Positions 11,335-23,718 of a DNA stretch of 64,000 bases are shown piece after piece (position 1 is the first letter of the stretch; every line of letters starts with the position of its first letter). The stretch is from the NCBI GenBank assembly GCA_012934845.2, contig WNNJ02003177.1, positions 1-64,000 of the forward strand, read 5' to 3'. Position numbers and translations under genes: made by a program. Under the pieces are notes generated by a model. The model was not told where the DNA came from. It searched no databases and was given only the letters and a program-made list of their open reading frames with translations. The stretch comes from Pomphorhynchus laevis. Taxonomy: Eukaryota; Acanthocephala; Palaeacanthocephala; Echinorhynchida; Pomphorhynchidae.

Positions 11335-13908
11335 AGCCATTGTTAGAGCGGCATCAAGTTATATACTAGCCCCTCTTTTCACACGAGCATTTCTCATACA
11401 ATCTGGAAGAAGTGAAGTCGGCTTAATAATTTATGGACTATAACAATGATCAAGATTGTATTATTTAGTTAAAACAATTTTAATATTATTATACTGTAAA
11501 GAAATGATATCAGATAAAAAATTCAAGAGGAAAACAAAAACCTTAGAGAGTTAATATTTACAATTATTCTTCGTTTAAAGATATAAGTCATCAAATTGGT
11601 TCATTCCGCTCGTAGACAATTTATTACTAAACTACAAAATATTTGTTGATTGGTTAACAAATTGTATTGGACTTAAATACTTACAATGAATCCTTTTAGA
11701 ATTAGGCTCATATATGCTCTGCGCTTTTCATTCCACGAGGTAAGACATCGAATGTTACACCTTGTTGCGGTTGCAACGGGCCCTACGCAAAATGTTAGAG
11801 ATTTAAATGTGTTTAAAAAAGCACTGTATGTATTTATTGTATTGCGATTAGTTGTACGAATCGTGACAGCACGACAATGCCCTTTCCTATTCTTTGAACA
11901 ATCAACTTAATCCTTCACTTACAAATGATAGACACACACGAGTACTAATGCAAATATATCAGCCGATGATGTCAATGTGATTAGAAAAATTTAGTTAATA
12001 TAAATTAAGATAATACGATGGAACCTTAACCTGTTATGATTAACACGATGTGCTGAGTTGAAGATATCCGTTGACGGCCTTTCTCGTATATATCATCAAT
12101 CAGCATAAACTAATAATGATTTTTACTCATGCATGAAAATACCCTTAACCAATTAGTATTTCAACATAATGGATTTTAAATACTAGAAATCTTAATACTT
12201 CGATTTCCAGTCATCTTACTAGTTGCACAAAGGCATTAAACCTCTGCTTAAAGAAGCTTAATATCTGCGGCACATTGACGAAAAACAAATCGCACTTGAG
12301 TATAAACAATGATAGAACAAAAATATTTCAAAAGCTTGTTGTACATATTAAGATAACATCATCAATGATAAATATTGAGAACGAGTCTGGATCCGGGATG
12401 CAAATGGACTTAATACATTAACATCAAACAAGTCATTAAGACACATTTTGAGAAACATCCTATAATCAGCAGATATTCACGCGGAAGCAGTCCTAAGTCA
12501 ATTGATATTTTAAATGATTACTTTAATCAAGTTGCATTTAAAAATATTGATGGAATAAATAAATTTAGATCTACTTAAAGAGTGAAGGGTGACTCTGAAC
12601 TGTCATGAATGGATGCAAGAGCATCGACAAAAATGCTTTTAAACTTCGGTAAAGAATCAGAATGATTAGCAGATTCATTAGCGTCGTTTGCTCAACATAT
12701 TGCTACAATTGAAATTTCGGATTGGTTGATCAATAGCGTTTCTGACAAGTCGACTAATTGCATTAAATAGAATCAGGTGTGCGTCCCATTAGTATATGCG
12801 ATGTATGACGACGCATCATTTTAAAGTTATACTCGATATTGCTCGACATCAATTACATCTAAGTATCTAGCGTAAATATGTCGATGACGATAACCTGGTT
12901 GGCGACACAGCGCTGCGAAAGCGACCTTTGACTAATACGGGAAATTTGACCACCCTACGATTTTTTCGTTAATCTGAAGAAATGTAGATTTTACGCGAAA
13001 GAACTTAATGCGAAAAAGCTTCATACGTTACTTGCTTTACTCAAAATTCGGGCCGTTGTTGATGGATATATGTGTCACGATTTACTATTAGGGAGAGTAC
13101 TATGTAAAAAGCATGTTAAATCTATAGTGTACTCTTTTATAGGATCAGTTAATCACATAACGTGATAAGGTCATTTTGAGCTACAGATCGCATATGTTAC
13201 TGCAGTAACTTCGTTTTAGCACAAATGGGTGCATTTACAAAGGTCATTTAATTACATAATCGATTTTTTCGACGCATTTGCATCATCAAAGGGCTATATG
13301 ATAACTGAGTTAATCAGAATTGACCTGAAATTCAAAGAAACCCTGTTTAAAGTTATCAACCCGAGTTTGGGACATTGTGGCATCACCATTTAAGTACCTA
13401 AGAGTCTATTCGATCAAGAACATTACGCTTGACATTTAGTAAGTCAGTCCCATTTAAAAATCCTGATGGATATCATCTTATCAACGAACAAACACGATAT
13501 GTATGTAAATTTATACGAATCGCTTAAAAATGGAAACAATGAATTGTTTTGACATTCTAAACCAGGTTGATTCCAAACTCAAAAAAGCAAATGAGAGTGC
13601 ACTAGGGACTGGAACATCTTCATAGCTGTCAACAAATCCGACAAACAGGTCTTATTCCAGAATTAGTAATGCAGCATTATGTGATGCATTAGTAAATAGA
13701 TAAAGCTTTTTCTTCCTCATCACGTTTATACTGCCAATGTATTGAAACGAATTCTATCTTACATACGCTTACCTGTACGTTAGATGGATTGCCTTCTATG
13801 AGACACGAGGCTGGTCGAGATTTGCTTGAATAAAGGCGAAATAAGCCATTCCGTAGCAATCGAGCTAATATTCTCTCTTCCTCATAGTGAAATTGGTTTC
13901 CAAATTGA
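11335..13908 (+). pseudogene. Unassigned segment with decayed coding-like stretches
   Basis: This 2.6-kb stretch is less AT-rich than the repeats around it. Forward frames give long protein-like runs broken by single stops: 12430-12870 (for example EKHPIISRYSRGSSPKSID), about 12880-12955 (KYVDDDNLVGD) and 12960-13390 (for example KKCRFYAKELNAKKL). A 74-codon frame lies at 11686-11910 and a 105-codon reverse frame at 14006-13689. Many of the stops are TGA or TAG where a single C-to-T or G-to-A change would restore a codon. I do not recognise the product. It could be a dead large mobile element, an old viral insertion or a host gene remnant. The run continues into 13909-14380. Confidence 0.35.
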
Positions 13909-14909
13909 AGTACAACAACAGACCGCGAAGCAATGCTTGACTTATCTTGTACATGGCTCTTCGCAGACAAAACGGATTGTAGCTTCAATGATATTTGCGT
14001 ATTCAACGCAAACGCTTATCAAATTTTATTAAGAGAATCAAATCTATCTTTGGATACCATGAATCGAGAAAAATAAATATTTAGAGAGAATAAACACTAT
14101 ATAACGAGCGTCATTTGTTCCGCAAGTCTTCTCTTTGCTTGGCTGATCTAAAAACGGGTTTAATATTTCCATTGAAGACAATCGCGAGTACCTAGCAAAT
14201 GACCAAAGCACCTCCTATAATGACAAAATTACAAAATTTTAAAGCGGAATTTAAATCCTTCCGGCGAAATAACTTCTCGTTGTGATCACCGAGCACGATC
14301 AGTTGTTCACCATCATATATAGTGCACAGAATCAAACAAAAAATAATTAATAATGACAAAATTGTCTTGTCACTTTGAACATTTTGAAATGTATTTTTTA
14401 TTGTAAATAAATTATTTTATTAAAAAGATAGATGAATTGGAAAAAGTCAGCACAAAAGTACCACAAAAGTTCCAGTCTTCTATTTGACCAGAGATAATAA
14501 CCCATTAGCGCAAACTAACGATACACGTTGCGCATGAATTTTTAATAGTATATTCCTGATTTACGTCCTTATCACGTCGACCGCCAGAGACTAGAACCGT
14601 TCCTGTAATATCGCTATTAATAATAAACGTTGATCGAGTTTCAGAGATCTACATGTTTTATTCAAAGCATTCTTAAATCAAATAAATTAAAATCCGAAAG
14701 CCCAGTTAACAAAAATAATAAAGCTCACGTATTTAACTCGATATGTTAAAGACAAGAGTAGTTGATTCATCATAACTTCATAAGCTTGCGCAATGAAATT
14801 CATAGTAGATGCAAAAGCGGGATTACTTTAATAATAATAATACAATAATTATAAATAACTACAACTGTAATGCATCGTTATTCGCCAATACTATTAAAAT
14901 GCTATTAAC

Positions 14910-16042
14910 ATAGCTTTTAGCCTCACCATCCGATGTAGCGGGCATCAACAGTAGCAGACGTATATTTTTACCAAAGAAAAAATCGGTTTCGTGTCCCATA
15001 GACCTGTAGCTCATTTCGATTCAAAATTACCTCATCTGCATATACAAAAAAGCGCTTGCGCGTAGAATCTGCGACCATTCAGTACGCATAACTTAATCTC
15101 ACCGTGTTATCATTAGTTTGTGAAATGGCGCTCGTTCCATTCAGTAATCAAGAAAGTGCATCAGTTTTGTCAGGATTATAGTAACCAGCTTGCTGTAGCT
15201 GTTAATCTTGAATTTATGCCGCATTTTACCGCTTCTCCATTTACTTCGATATCTCCTTTCTCAGGGCTCTTAAGTTGTCTTCGAGAATTGTTAATAGGTA
15301 GAGATAGTGCTGTACACCAAGCGTTCTATTATCAATAGGACCATGATGCACGTCAGTTCTACACTATTACAGGTTTTTTTCAATGTTCCTTACTGTCTCC
15401 TCTCTTATATCTTGCTAGCTCCATTGCTCTGTTCAATTCTTTCATAAACGATAAACATCTTGTGGTATATGCTGATGATACAACAGCTCGCACATCAGTC
15501 GTTTCTTTTTAAGATTAAACTACCAGATTACCTCTTCAAATCCGACTTTGAACTCAGCAGAAACGCAGGTGATTGTCTTTAATGTCACTATCGCAACTAA
15601 AATAAAACTTAAGAGATTAGCACTCTCTGCCTTATCCACCGTTTTGCAGTTTCAACCACCCCCTTCCTTCACAAGTCGAGTAAAATATCTGTGATTCACC
15701 ACTACGGTGAACTGATCGGTTAAAACTGACCTCGATAGACTTAAACGTATCCTGAAGAGAGCTAGGTGAGGCCTGAAAAAGGCCAATATATGTCATTGAA
15801 ACTAAAAACTCAAGTACGCCATTGTGATACTAAAGATATCTCGGGATTAGTCTTCTTTACTGCAGGAAGTTTCGTAGATAAAAGAATAAGGTTTCTCAAG
15901 CTCTTCATTTCGAGATTACCGAACATAGTCCGCTTCGACTGGAGTCTTAAGAGGTTAGAGACCCCGAATGTGCGGTAAGAAAGCGACGCTGGTGCTGCGA
16001 GGGACTCAGATCCCTATGAACCTAAGACCGAAAAGATGTTGA
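14910..16042 (+). pseudogene. Dead non-LTR RT fragment (copy B)
   Basis: Duplicate of 1004-2135, with the same truncated start and nearly the same lesions. A one-base deletion near 15863 relative to copy A opens a 70-codon frame at 15766-15978, matching the ORF2 C-terminal segment around GLVFFS and RLRFLKL. Confidence 0.85.
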
Positions 16043-17390
16043 AGAAGTTGCAAGACATATTGTTTGACAAATAGTAAAAAAGGTTATAATTTATTCTAGA
16101 TCTAGCTTTTGTTTATTCTTTATCTAATGTTGTATTTTGTACTCCTATCTGCTTCTATAAAAGACAGAAACTTATGTTACAGCAAATGTTGATGTGTTGA
16201 TATAAACCCATGTTGATATAAAAACGAAATAGTTGTAATTAATCGTCATTTGTTCACCTATTTTCATTTATTGACAATTTGATTTCGCGCCATTCTATAT
16301 TACTATTCCGAATGTATGAACGCAGATTTTGGTTTATACAAATTATTGATATAAATATCACAAAATGTGTTGCAAATATTTTAAACTTTGTTTTAAATGG
16401 AAGATATCAAAACACCATCATTCTCAGGTATGAAATTCTCTTTAAAGTAAAATGTTTTATTAGTAACAACAAATGAATAAGAAACTGGATTGCCTAAAGA
16501 TTGCCTAACAATCTTATCCGATTGATTGTTTAAAACGCAATGATTCGTAGTTCTACAGCTACTCACCAGTTTCGTTTTAGCAATTTTGCAGCTCCTTAAT
16601 ATCAGACCGAAGCTTATTATTCCAGAATGCTAGTCTATACCAAATCAGCGATAATGATATTGCTGTTTATTAATTAGCCATTTCTTTATTTTTTACGAAT
16701 TTTATTAAATTGTTTGTAAACAAACTTTTATTTGCATCCTTGATTTTAAGACCACCATATGTGCTGAATGATATTAAAAATTCGTCTAGAGTGTATTTGT
16801 CGTAGATCAATATTATAAGTATACACTCTCTATATTGGATATACACTAGTGACTAAAGAGTCCACGTTTGCAAAAATGATTTTTCTAACTCTGACATGAA
16901 TATAATTGCGTAAGTTGTGCACACGGCGTCCTATCGCAGTTATTCAATCTTAAATAAAGTTTATGTAGCCGTGTTCATGGATGTTGTAATATTATATAAA
17001 ATACAAAGACTCTAGAATGAATTCTCGTTCATATTTTTGCCGTGTTTATTCTGAAGTGACATTTCTATTGCAATCATCCCTTCATTATTAGGTATCGATG
17101 ATATAATGACTCAACTTCAAAGTTGCCCACGTAATGTTCGATGGTAAATTAATCTTGACTTGTTTAAATGCTTGCAAAAAAACGTAAAGTATTTGAACAA
17201 TGTGAAATAACTTTTATTTATCCACAATTAATTTGTGTGTGAGCATTTATAAATGTATGGAAGGAATCGTGTTGAAATTAATTATAGACATTTCACAATA
17301 TAACGATTTTGAACAAACAACGACAACATCAAATAGGTACAAAGAATCTCAATAATTCTAAATATAAAGATACTACCTTTTCGATGTTAT

Positions 17391-17646
17391 TATTTTTTTT
17401 GATATTTTGCTAACTTCTGTCAGCTTCTATAGGAAATTTTCTATTGATTAATTATCTGAGCTGAATCAAAAAAAGAAGATTTTTGTTGATTTTTCGCTTA
17501 CTTCTGTTAGTATCTTCAGAAAATTACTTTAGGTAATTTTCTGAAAATGCTAACAGAAATTAGCGAAATATAAAAAAAAATCCGATTTTCTTTGATCCAG
17601 CTCCAATAATTATTTATCAATAATAGATCAGTACCAACTATTTAAA
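17391..17646. mobile_element. Foldback MITE, left arm truncated (B1)
   Basis: Copy of the element at 3486-3738, with two extra A residues in an internal A run. The shared left-arm loss shows that A and B were duplicated after that deletion. Confidence 0.75.
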
Positions 17647-17982
17647 ATTTTCAATTATTGCACATTTGATTTCGCGCAATTCTATATTACTACTCGAAAT
17701 GAATTAGGCAAATTTTGTTCTACAAATTATTGATTTAAAATCATACAATGTGTTTTAAATTTGTTAAACAGTTTAAAATTGAGGAAATCTAAATTATATT
17801 ATTCGCAGGCTTGTTCCTACTTTGTGCTCATTGAAAAACTACAAATGCTGCTGTTTAGTGGGATAAACAGACCAGTAAAATTAAAGGCAATTATTTTAAT
17901 TTTTTAACTGTTCACGTGTGAAATATGCTGATATATATTCTTTATTAACACAAAGAGATAATAAAATATATAAATAAACTTA

Positions 17983-18871
17983 TAATGCTTATATTCACAA
18001 GTATAGACAATTTCAGATCAACTATCAAAATTCGCAAAATACTGTTAAAGTTAGTCAAAAATTGGAAAATCTGTATCTAGTCTCAAAGGAACGAAATAAT
18101 GCCATCCGCAACGAACAAAATCTACATTTGCTTCAAGTAAAAACGTATGAATCTCAAGCATGGATGCGTAAAATGTTTCGAATAATATCTACTGATAATA
18201 TCGGCCGTGATGAGCGAACCGCGGACAATCTTCTAAGAAAACACAGAGATGTTCAAAACGTAATATGGGCTCATAGTGTACAAATTGATAGGTTGTACCA
18301 AGAAGTCGAACAACTTGTAACAAATGACGACAAGATTAAAGAATATGTTGAGCAACAAGTAACCAGTCTACAACACATGTTTAATGAACTGCTAAGTGCG
18401 TGTAGCTTGAAACAACGTATGCTTGAGGAATCTATACATCTGTTTCGTTCATTTCATGACGTGGACAACATTGAAGCATGGATCATTGACAAGCAGCGTC
18501 TTCTTTATTCACTTAAAATCGTTGCGACCAGTGATATTGAACACCTTGAAGTTATGAAACTTCGATTTAACTGCTTTGAGAAAGAATTATATTCGCGGAA
18601 AACAATGCTAGATTTAACTAATAATTTAGCAAGGCAGTTAGTGTCTAAAGATCATCCTGTCATTCTACAAATACTCAATTCTCTAAATAATTTAAATCAT
18701 AAATGGGAAGATCTACAAACGCTTGCTGATAGTAAACGTGATGAGTTACAGTCGACATTTAGAGTAAAAGCTTTCAACATTGTATGCGATGAAAATATAG
18801 GTCGGATGCAAGAAAAGGTAAATATATTTCAAACAAATCAGGATCTTAACCGTGACGCACAGCTCATCTAG
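17983..18871 (+). pseudogene. Beta-spectrin fragment with open frame (B)
   Basis: The frame is open from about 17980 to the TAG at 18869, close to 295 codons. The first ATG in frame is internal, in QAWMRKMF; the apparent start at 18062 is TTG. After a short CH2-like segment it contains roughly two and a half spectrin repeats with characteristic tryptophans (AWMRKM, EAWIIDK, HKWEDL). It ends within a repeat at DAQLI. Intact spectrins have an actin-binding domain, 17 repeats and a PH domain, so this cannot be a normal spectrin. Its open frame contrasts with copies A and C and may reflect youth rather than function. Confidence 0.75.
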
Positions 18872-19274
18872 AATTTCATATGCTGCGCTGTTATAATAAA
18901 TCAAAACCAATTTGTAATAATATAAACTTGTTTTATTTGTTGAAGATGATAGTAGTTTGCTATCATCAATTTAACTGTATAATAAAAATTTCACCATTTC
19001 TATTCACAACAAATTATTCAAATTACATGTGGTTTGTTAACACTTTATGCTCTTATTTACTAGTAAAATACAAATAAATTTATTTCTTTTGTCAATATTA
19101 AAAATAAGTATAGCGGATGTTATAATCCTTTTAACTATTTTTTAAATATTTACAATAAGGAGAGAGTGAAAAAAGATATTTATTTTAAAATTTTCGATTG
19201 AAGATGCGATCATCAGTAAAAAAATTAAATGAATTATTTATAGAACGGAACCAAAGAAACGACAAATTATTCAA
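18872..19274. other. Module 3' flank, no gene (B)
   Basis: Duplicate of 4969-5370; no coding sequence is supported. Confidence 0.5.
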
Positions 19275-19515
19275 AAAAGTTCACCTTTATATCAATATCT
19301 AAAGAATTACTCGAGCTGGATAAAAGCAAAGTGAAATTTTTTTGATATTTCGCAAACTTCTGTTAGCATTTTCAGAAAATTACAATAAATACAAAATTAC
19401 AGTAATTTTCTGAAGATGCGAACAGAAGTTAGCGAAATATCGAAAACTTTCCTCTTTTCTTTGATTCAAATCCAATAATTATTTATCAATAATGGATCAT
19501 TGTCAACTATTTAAA
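19275..19515. mobile_element. Foldback MITE (B2)
   Basis: Duplicate of the element at 5371-5612, with arms around 19347-19386 and 19402-19441 and the CAACTATTTAAA right end at 19504-19515. Confidence 0.7.
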
Positions 19516-20036
19516 ATCTCAATAGCTGATTTTTTCATCAAAATCTATTGTTTCTCAAAACGTAAGAGTTTCTTATGTTAAAGTTTTATCGAAAAACATG
19601 AAAACCTTCAAAGAAAAACAAAATACCTGTACAAGAAAGTATCACAAAAAAATATTGTACAAACATATTTTAGTATAAGAAAATATGTGAAAATATTTTT
19701 TTAAATATTTGAAAAAATATTTGATATCTTTTTTAATATAATAACAGTGTAATTTTCCAACATCTCAAATTTATTTATTAGCGTTTGTGACTTTCAAAAA
19801 AGATAATTTTTAATTAGTAAACATGCGTGCATATTTTAATTTTTTATGTATCGATATGTTTTCCTAACAAATCGCATGATTTGTTAATGTAATGTTTATC
19901 TTTTTAATGAATGCATGCTTCTATAATTGAATATATGGGTGATTGTTTCGTTTCACATTGGCTATATAAGTTTTACTATTTTATATTGTTTACAAATTTA
20001 AAATTTAACAAAATAAAATTAAATAATTATCCAATC

Positions 20037-20794
20037 AGCTAACTGAGTCTACGTCATTTATTATAATATAAACAAAACATAATAATGCTAAATCAAAATT
20101 TAACAATTAAAAAATAAAATAAATAATTGTTATTAGATTTTTTATAATTTATCTAGAGTTAAAAAAATTGAAATTTAAAATAAAAGTCATTTTTATGAAT
20201 TGGCAAATAAATAACAGACGTTGTAGAGGAATAAGGATTATAGGTCATCAGTAGGAACTGCTATGCTATCAGGTTTCGGCACCTAATTATTTTACCCAAT
20301 ATAGCAGCTAAGCAACATACATGCTAAGGACGTATTTCCTCCGATTTAATTTGATTATATAGTATCTTATTTTAATACCAAGTATATTACTTATTATTCA
20401 TACATAAAAATATTTCGCTAAAGAGTTTAAATTTATTTTTTATATTATTGTGTTGTTTTATATATTTTACTATTTTCTGTTTGATGGTAATTTTATTGTA
20501 ACCTAGTTGAAAATATGAATCTATTAAACTATTTAAATGATTATGAATAAATGCATCGTTACAAATGTTTTCAATTTTTAAAATTTCATTATTTAATGTA
20601 TTATATTTTATAATATATGGTATGCATAAATGCTCACGCAAAAATATGTTTCTTGTAAATTTAAATATCTCATCTTTACAATATAAATTAAAAGTAGTTT
20701 TGATTGATGTTAATATAATGTCCATAACTAGATATAAACCTTCTTTATCAATAATATTGGTGTTATTAAGAATGAGGCTACCTTGATAAATTTA
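20037..20794 (-). mobile_element. Penelope-like element, RT 3' end and tail (N1 in copy B)
   Basis: Duplicate of 6133-6890. The 112-codon minus-strand frame at 20725-20387 is identical to that of copy A. Confidence 0.8.
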
Positions 20795-20913
20795 TTCGCT
20801 TGTTGAACTTATTATAAGGGAACAATTAAAACGAATAGGGTGTTATTAAGAATAAGGCTACAAATGAGGCTAAAAATAATTAAATAATTTTTAATAATTA
20901 CAGGTAATAAATA

Positions 20914-22270
20914 ATTGTTATATAATAATCTAGTTAAATCGAGTTAAATTTAGAATTGAAATTGGAAATAAGAGACAATTTTAATGAATCGACCAATAAA
21001 TAGCGGACAATGTACTATAATAAAGATATGTGGTCATCAGAAATAATGCTGCTATGTTATCCTGTTTTGGTCCATATTCCTCCAAATAACATAGTAACAG
21101 GGAAAATACATGCAAATGACGTATATCTTACATTTAAAATTTGTTTATCTAGAGTATCATTTGTACGTAAGTACTAATGATTTCAATTTTAGATCTTTTA
21201 AATGTAACAGAAAAAATTGTATAGTTTGTGATGTTATAAATAATAATTGTATTGTAAGTAATACGACAAACGAATGTTTTTCATTAAATATTAATTATAA
21301 TTGTAACTGCAATACCGCAGGTGTAATGTATCTTCTACAATGTACATGTGGATTGCAATATATAGGAAAAACATATCAAATGTTAAAAACTAGGTTTAGG
21401 TTACACATATATAATATACAGCATAATAGTCAAACTATATTTCATAAACATATGAGATTAATAGGACATTATATTAAAAACTGTAAATTATTAATTTTGG
21501 AACATATTATCGAAGAAAACATAGCAATATTAAATCAAAAACTATTAGAAAAAGAAGATTTTTGAATTAAAACGCTAAATTCCATGTACACATTTGTGTT
21601 GAATGTAGTGGTACAAAGAATTGGCAGAAGTAGTATAATACATAATAAACAACCATATTATAATAATCCGATTAAACGCAAACGAAGAAGTCATAGTGAC
21701 AAAACGAATAAGAAAAATAGAGTTAAAAATATTAAAAAAGATATGTATATAAATGAACAATTAGAAATATTAAAACAACTTTTAAGAGATAATAAGCTTA
21801 AAGATCTTTATGTAAATATAAGAAGTTTATCTAAAGATATCATATGTTCAATAAATCAAAAATAAATTAACGACAGTGAAAGGCTAAGTTGTATAACAGA
21901 CAGTTATTGTAATACAAAATACTATAATCGAACAATAAATGTTAATAATAACAATAGAAAATATACATTAACCATAACCTTCATTAATAAATGTATATAT
22001 AACATAAATATAGGCGGACTTTTAAAAAATTCTAAAAGTAAAGAAATAATAGGGTCAGATTTAAGTTACTATATTCTAAAATAAGGTATAAACTATTACC
22101 ACCATTTGGACGAAAAATTTGTAATTATAATAAAGAATTAATATCAATATGTAACGATAATATTATAAACATAATGGAAACAGAATGCAATAGTCAAAGT
22201 TTTAGTTTTGATAAAATGAATGAACACATATGTACCCATAATCTAGAATTAATTGACAATTGTGAATTTC
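20914..22270 (+). mobile_element. Penelope-like element, 5' part with endonuclease (N2 in copy B)
   Basis: Duplicate of 7010-8366. The GIY-YIG frame is at 21110-21565 with the same TGA ending, followed by the linker remnant at 21584-21865 and the pre-RT segment to 22270. Confidence 0.8.
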
Positions 22271-22800
22271 ATTATTTTATGTATTATATTTTATATTATA
22301 TAGTATGCATGAATGCTCATGCAAAAATATGTTTCTTGTAAATTTAAATATGTCATCTTTACGATATAAATTAATAGTAGTTTTAGTTAATGTTAATTTA
22401 ATGTTCATATCTAGATATACACCTTCTTTATCATTAATATTGGTTTTGTTAAGAATAAGGCTTTCTGGATAAATGTGCTCACTAATTGAATAAAAATTAT
22501 TAGAATTAAATACACATATATCATCAATGTATCGAAACATATATTTCATATATTTATATTGTTTAGATTTAGTTTTTTCACAGTTATGAACAAATTCATA
22601 TTCTATAAAGCTTAAAAACAAGTAAGCTATAATTGGGCTACTATTACCACCCATTAAAACACCTTTTACTTGTCTAAACATAGATTCCTCTACTTTTAAA
22701 TAATTTTGATTTTTCAAAATATTTAAGGATTCTATTAATTCAATTTTATTCATATATTTATATTTACTTGATGGTTTAATTTTTGTTAAATAGGCGTTAT
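22271..22800 (-). mobile_element. Penelope-like RT, open through the active site (N3 in copy B)
   Basis: A 193-codon minus-strand frame (22858-22277) has KIELIESLNIL, RQVKGVLMGGNSSPIIAYL, the catalytic RYIDDICVF and the later KDDIFKFTRN segment without a stop. It is less damaged than the copy A counterpart at 8367-8900 and differs from it by many substitutions after about 22302, so the A/B identity ends inside this element. Upstream at 22801 the element sequence breaks off and unrelated sequence continues the frame (MKVRRMNGNEKQE). Confidence 0.8.
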
Positions 22801-23405
22801 AGTCACATGCGCTTACTATTTCTTGTTTTTCGTTTCCGTTCATCCGTCTCACCTTCATATCTTAAACTTCTTTCCTACAATTCAGTTTACATATCTTTAA
22901 CTTTACTATACAGTCACACAAGTCGCTTAGCCATTCTAATATATTTGAATAATTATGGCCTCCACACATACCATGTTTCTGAGTCACTTGCATGTATCGC
23001 ATTTATATTGACATTCGCTCCTCTTCTTCCGTTCACACCTGTAAACAGCTCTTTTCAATCCATCTCATAACCCTCTGCTTAGTTCAAACTGATCTATATT
23101 TATTTCACATTTTCCCTCTGGCGTATATATCTTGTCCACGAGAACCAAAATTCATTGACGGCAATGTTAAAAATAAACTTGACATATTGCATCCTTTACA
23201 TGCTTCTTGCCTATCTAACCTCAAGTTAACCAGCATTCTTTACCGCCACCATTCTACATATCAACTCATCTGACCAACTCTTCACATCAACTTTCCACAA
23301 ACATCTTTCATTTGCATGCACCTTAAACTCTCACTGTCCAATCTCCATATCTTTTATACACTAACATTATCCACAAACAACTATTAATCTCCCTTTATCA
23401 CGGAG
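22801..23405. other. Unassigned insert between two Penelope-like pieces
   Basis: This 605-base block is compositionally unlike its neighbours: C- and T-rich on the plus strand, with poly-A runs rare. It interrupts Penelope-like sequence at 22801 and gives way to it at 23406. Minus-strand translation shows protein-like patches broken by stops. I do not recognise a family. It appears only once in the window. Confidence 0.4.
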
Positions 23406-23718
23406 ATTAAATATGTCATCTTTACGATATAAATTAATAGTAGTTTTAGTTAATGTTAATTTAATGTTCATATCTAGATATACACCTTCTTTATCATTAA
23501 TATTGGTTTTGTTAAGAATAAGGCTTTCTGGATAAATGTGCTCACTAATTGAATAAAAATTATTAGAATTAAATACACATATATCATCAATGTATCGAAA
23601 CATATATTTCATATATTTATATTGTTTAGATTTAGTTTTTACACAGTTATGAACAAATTCATATTCTATAAAGCTTAAAAACAAGTAAGCTATAATTGGG
23701 CTACTATTACCACCCATT
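23406..23718 (-). mobile_element. Penelope-like RT fragment (N5)
   Basis: The minus-strand frame from 23717 covers GGNSSPIIAYL to KDDIFNL and is nearly identical to 22339-22656, 1067 bases away in the same orientation. Both ends are abrupt. It is probably a recent local duplication or recombination product of N3 in copy B. Confidence 0.8.

Larger units (their letters stand above)
13909..22300. repeat. Segmental duplication, copy B
   Basis: This is the second copy of 1-8395. Differences are a handful of substitutions and 1- to 3-base indels. It keeps an unbroken spectrin-fragment frame where copy A is frameshifted, and its RT remnant has a 1-base deletion near 15863 that lengthens one frame. 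To its left the sequence is unique in the window, so the duplicated unit in copy B may extend below 13909; copy A's left edge is cut by the window. Confidence 0.93.
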
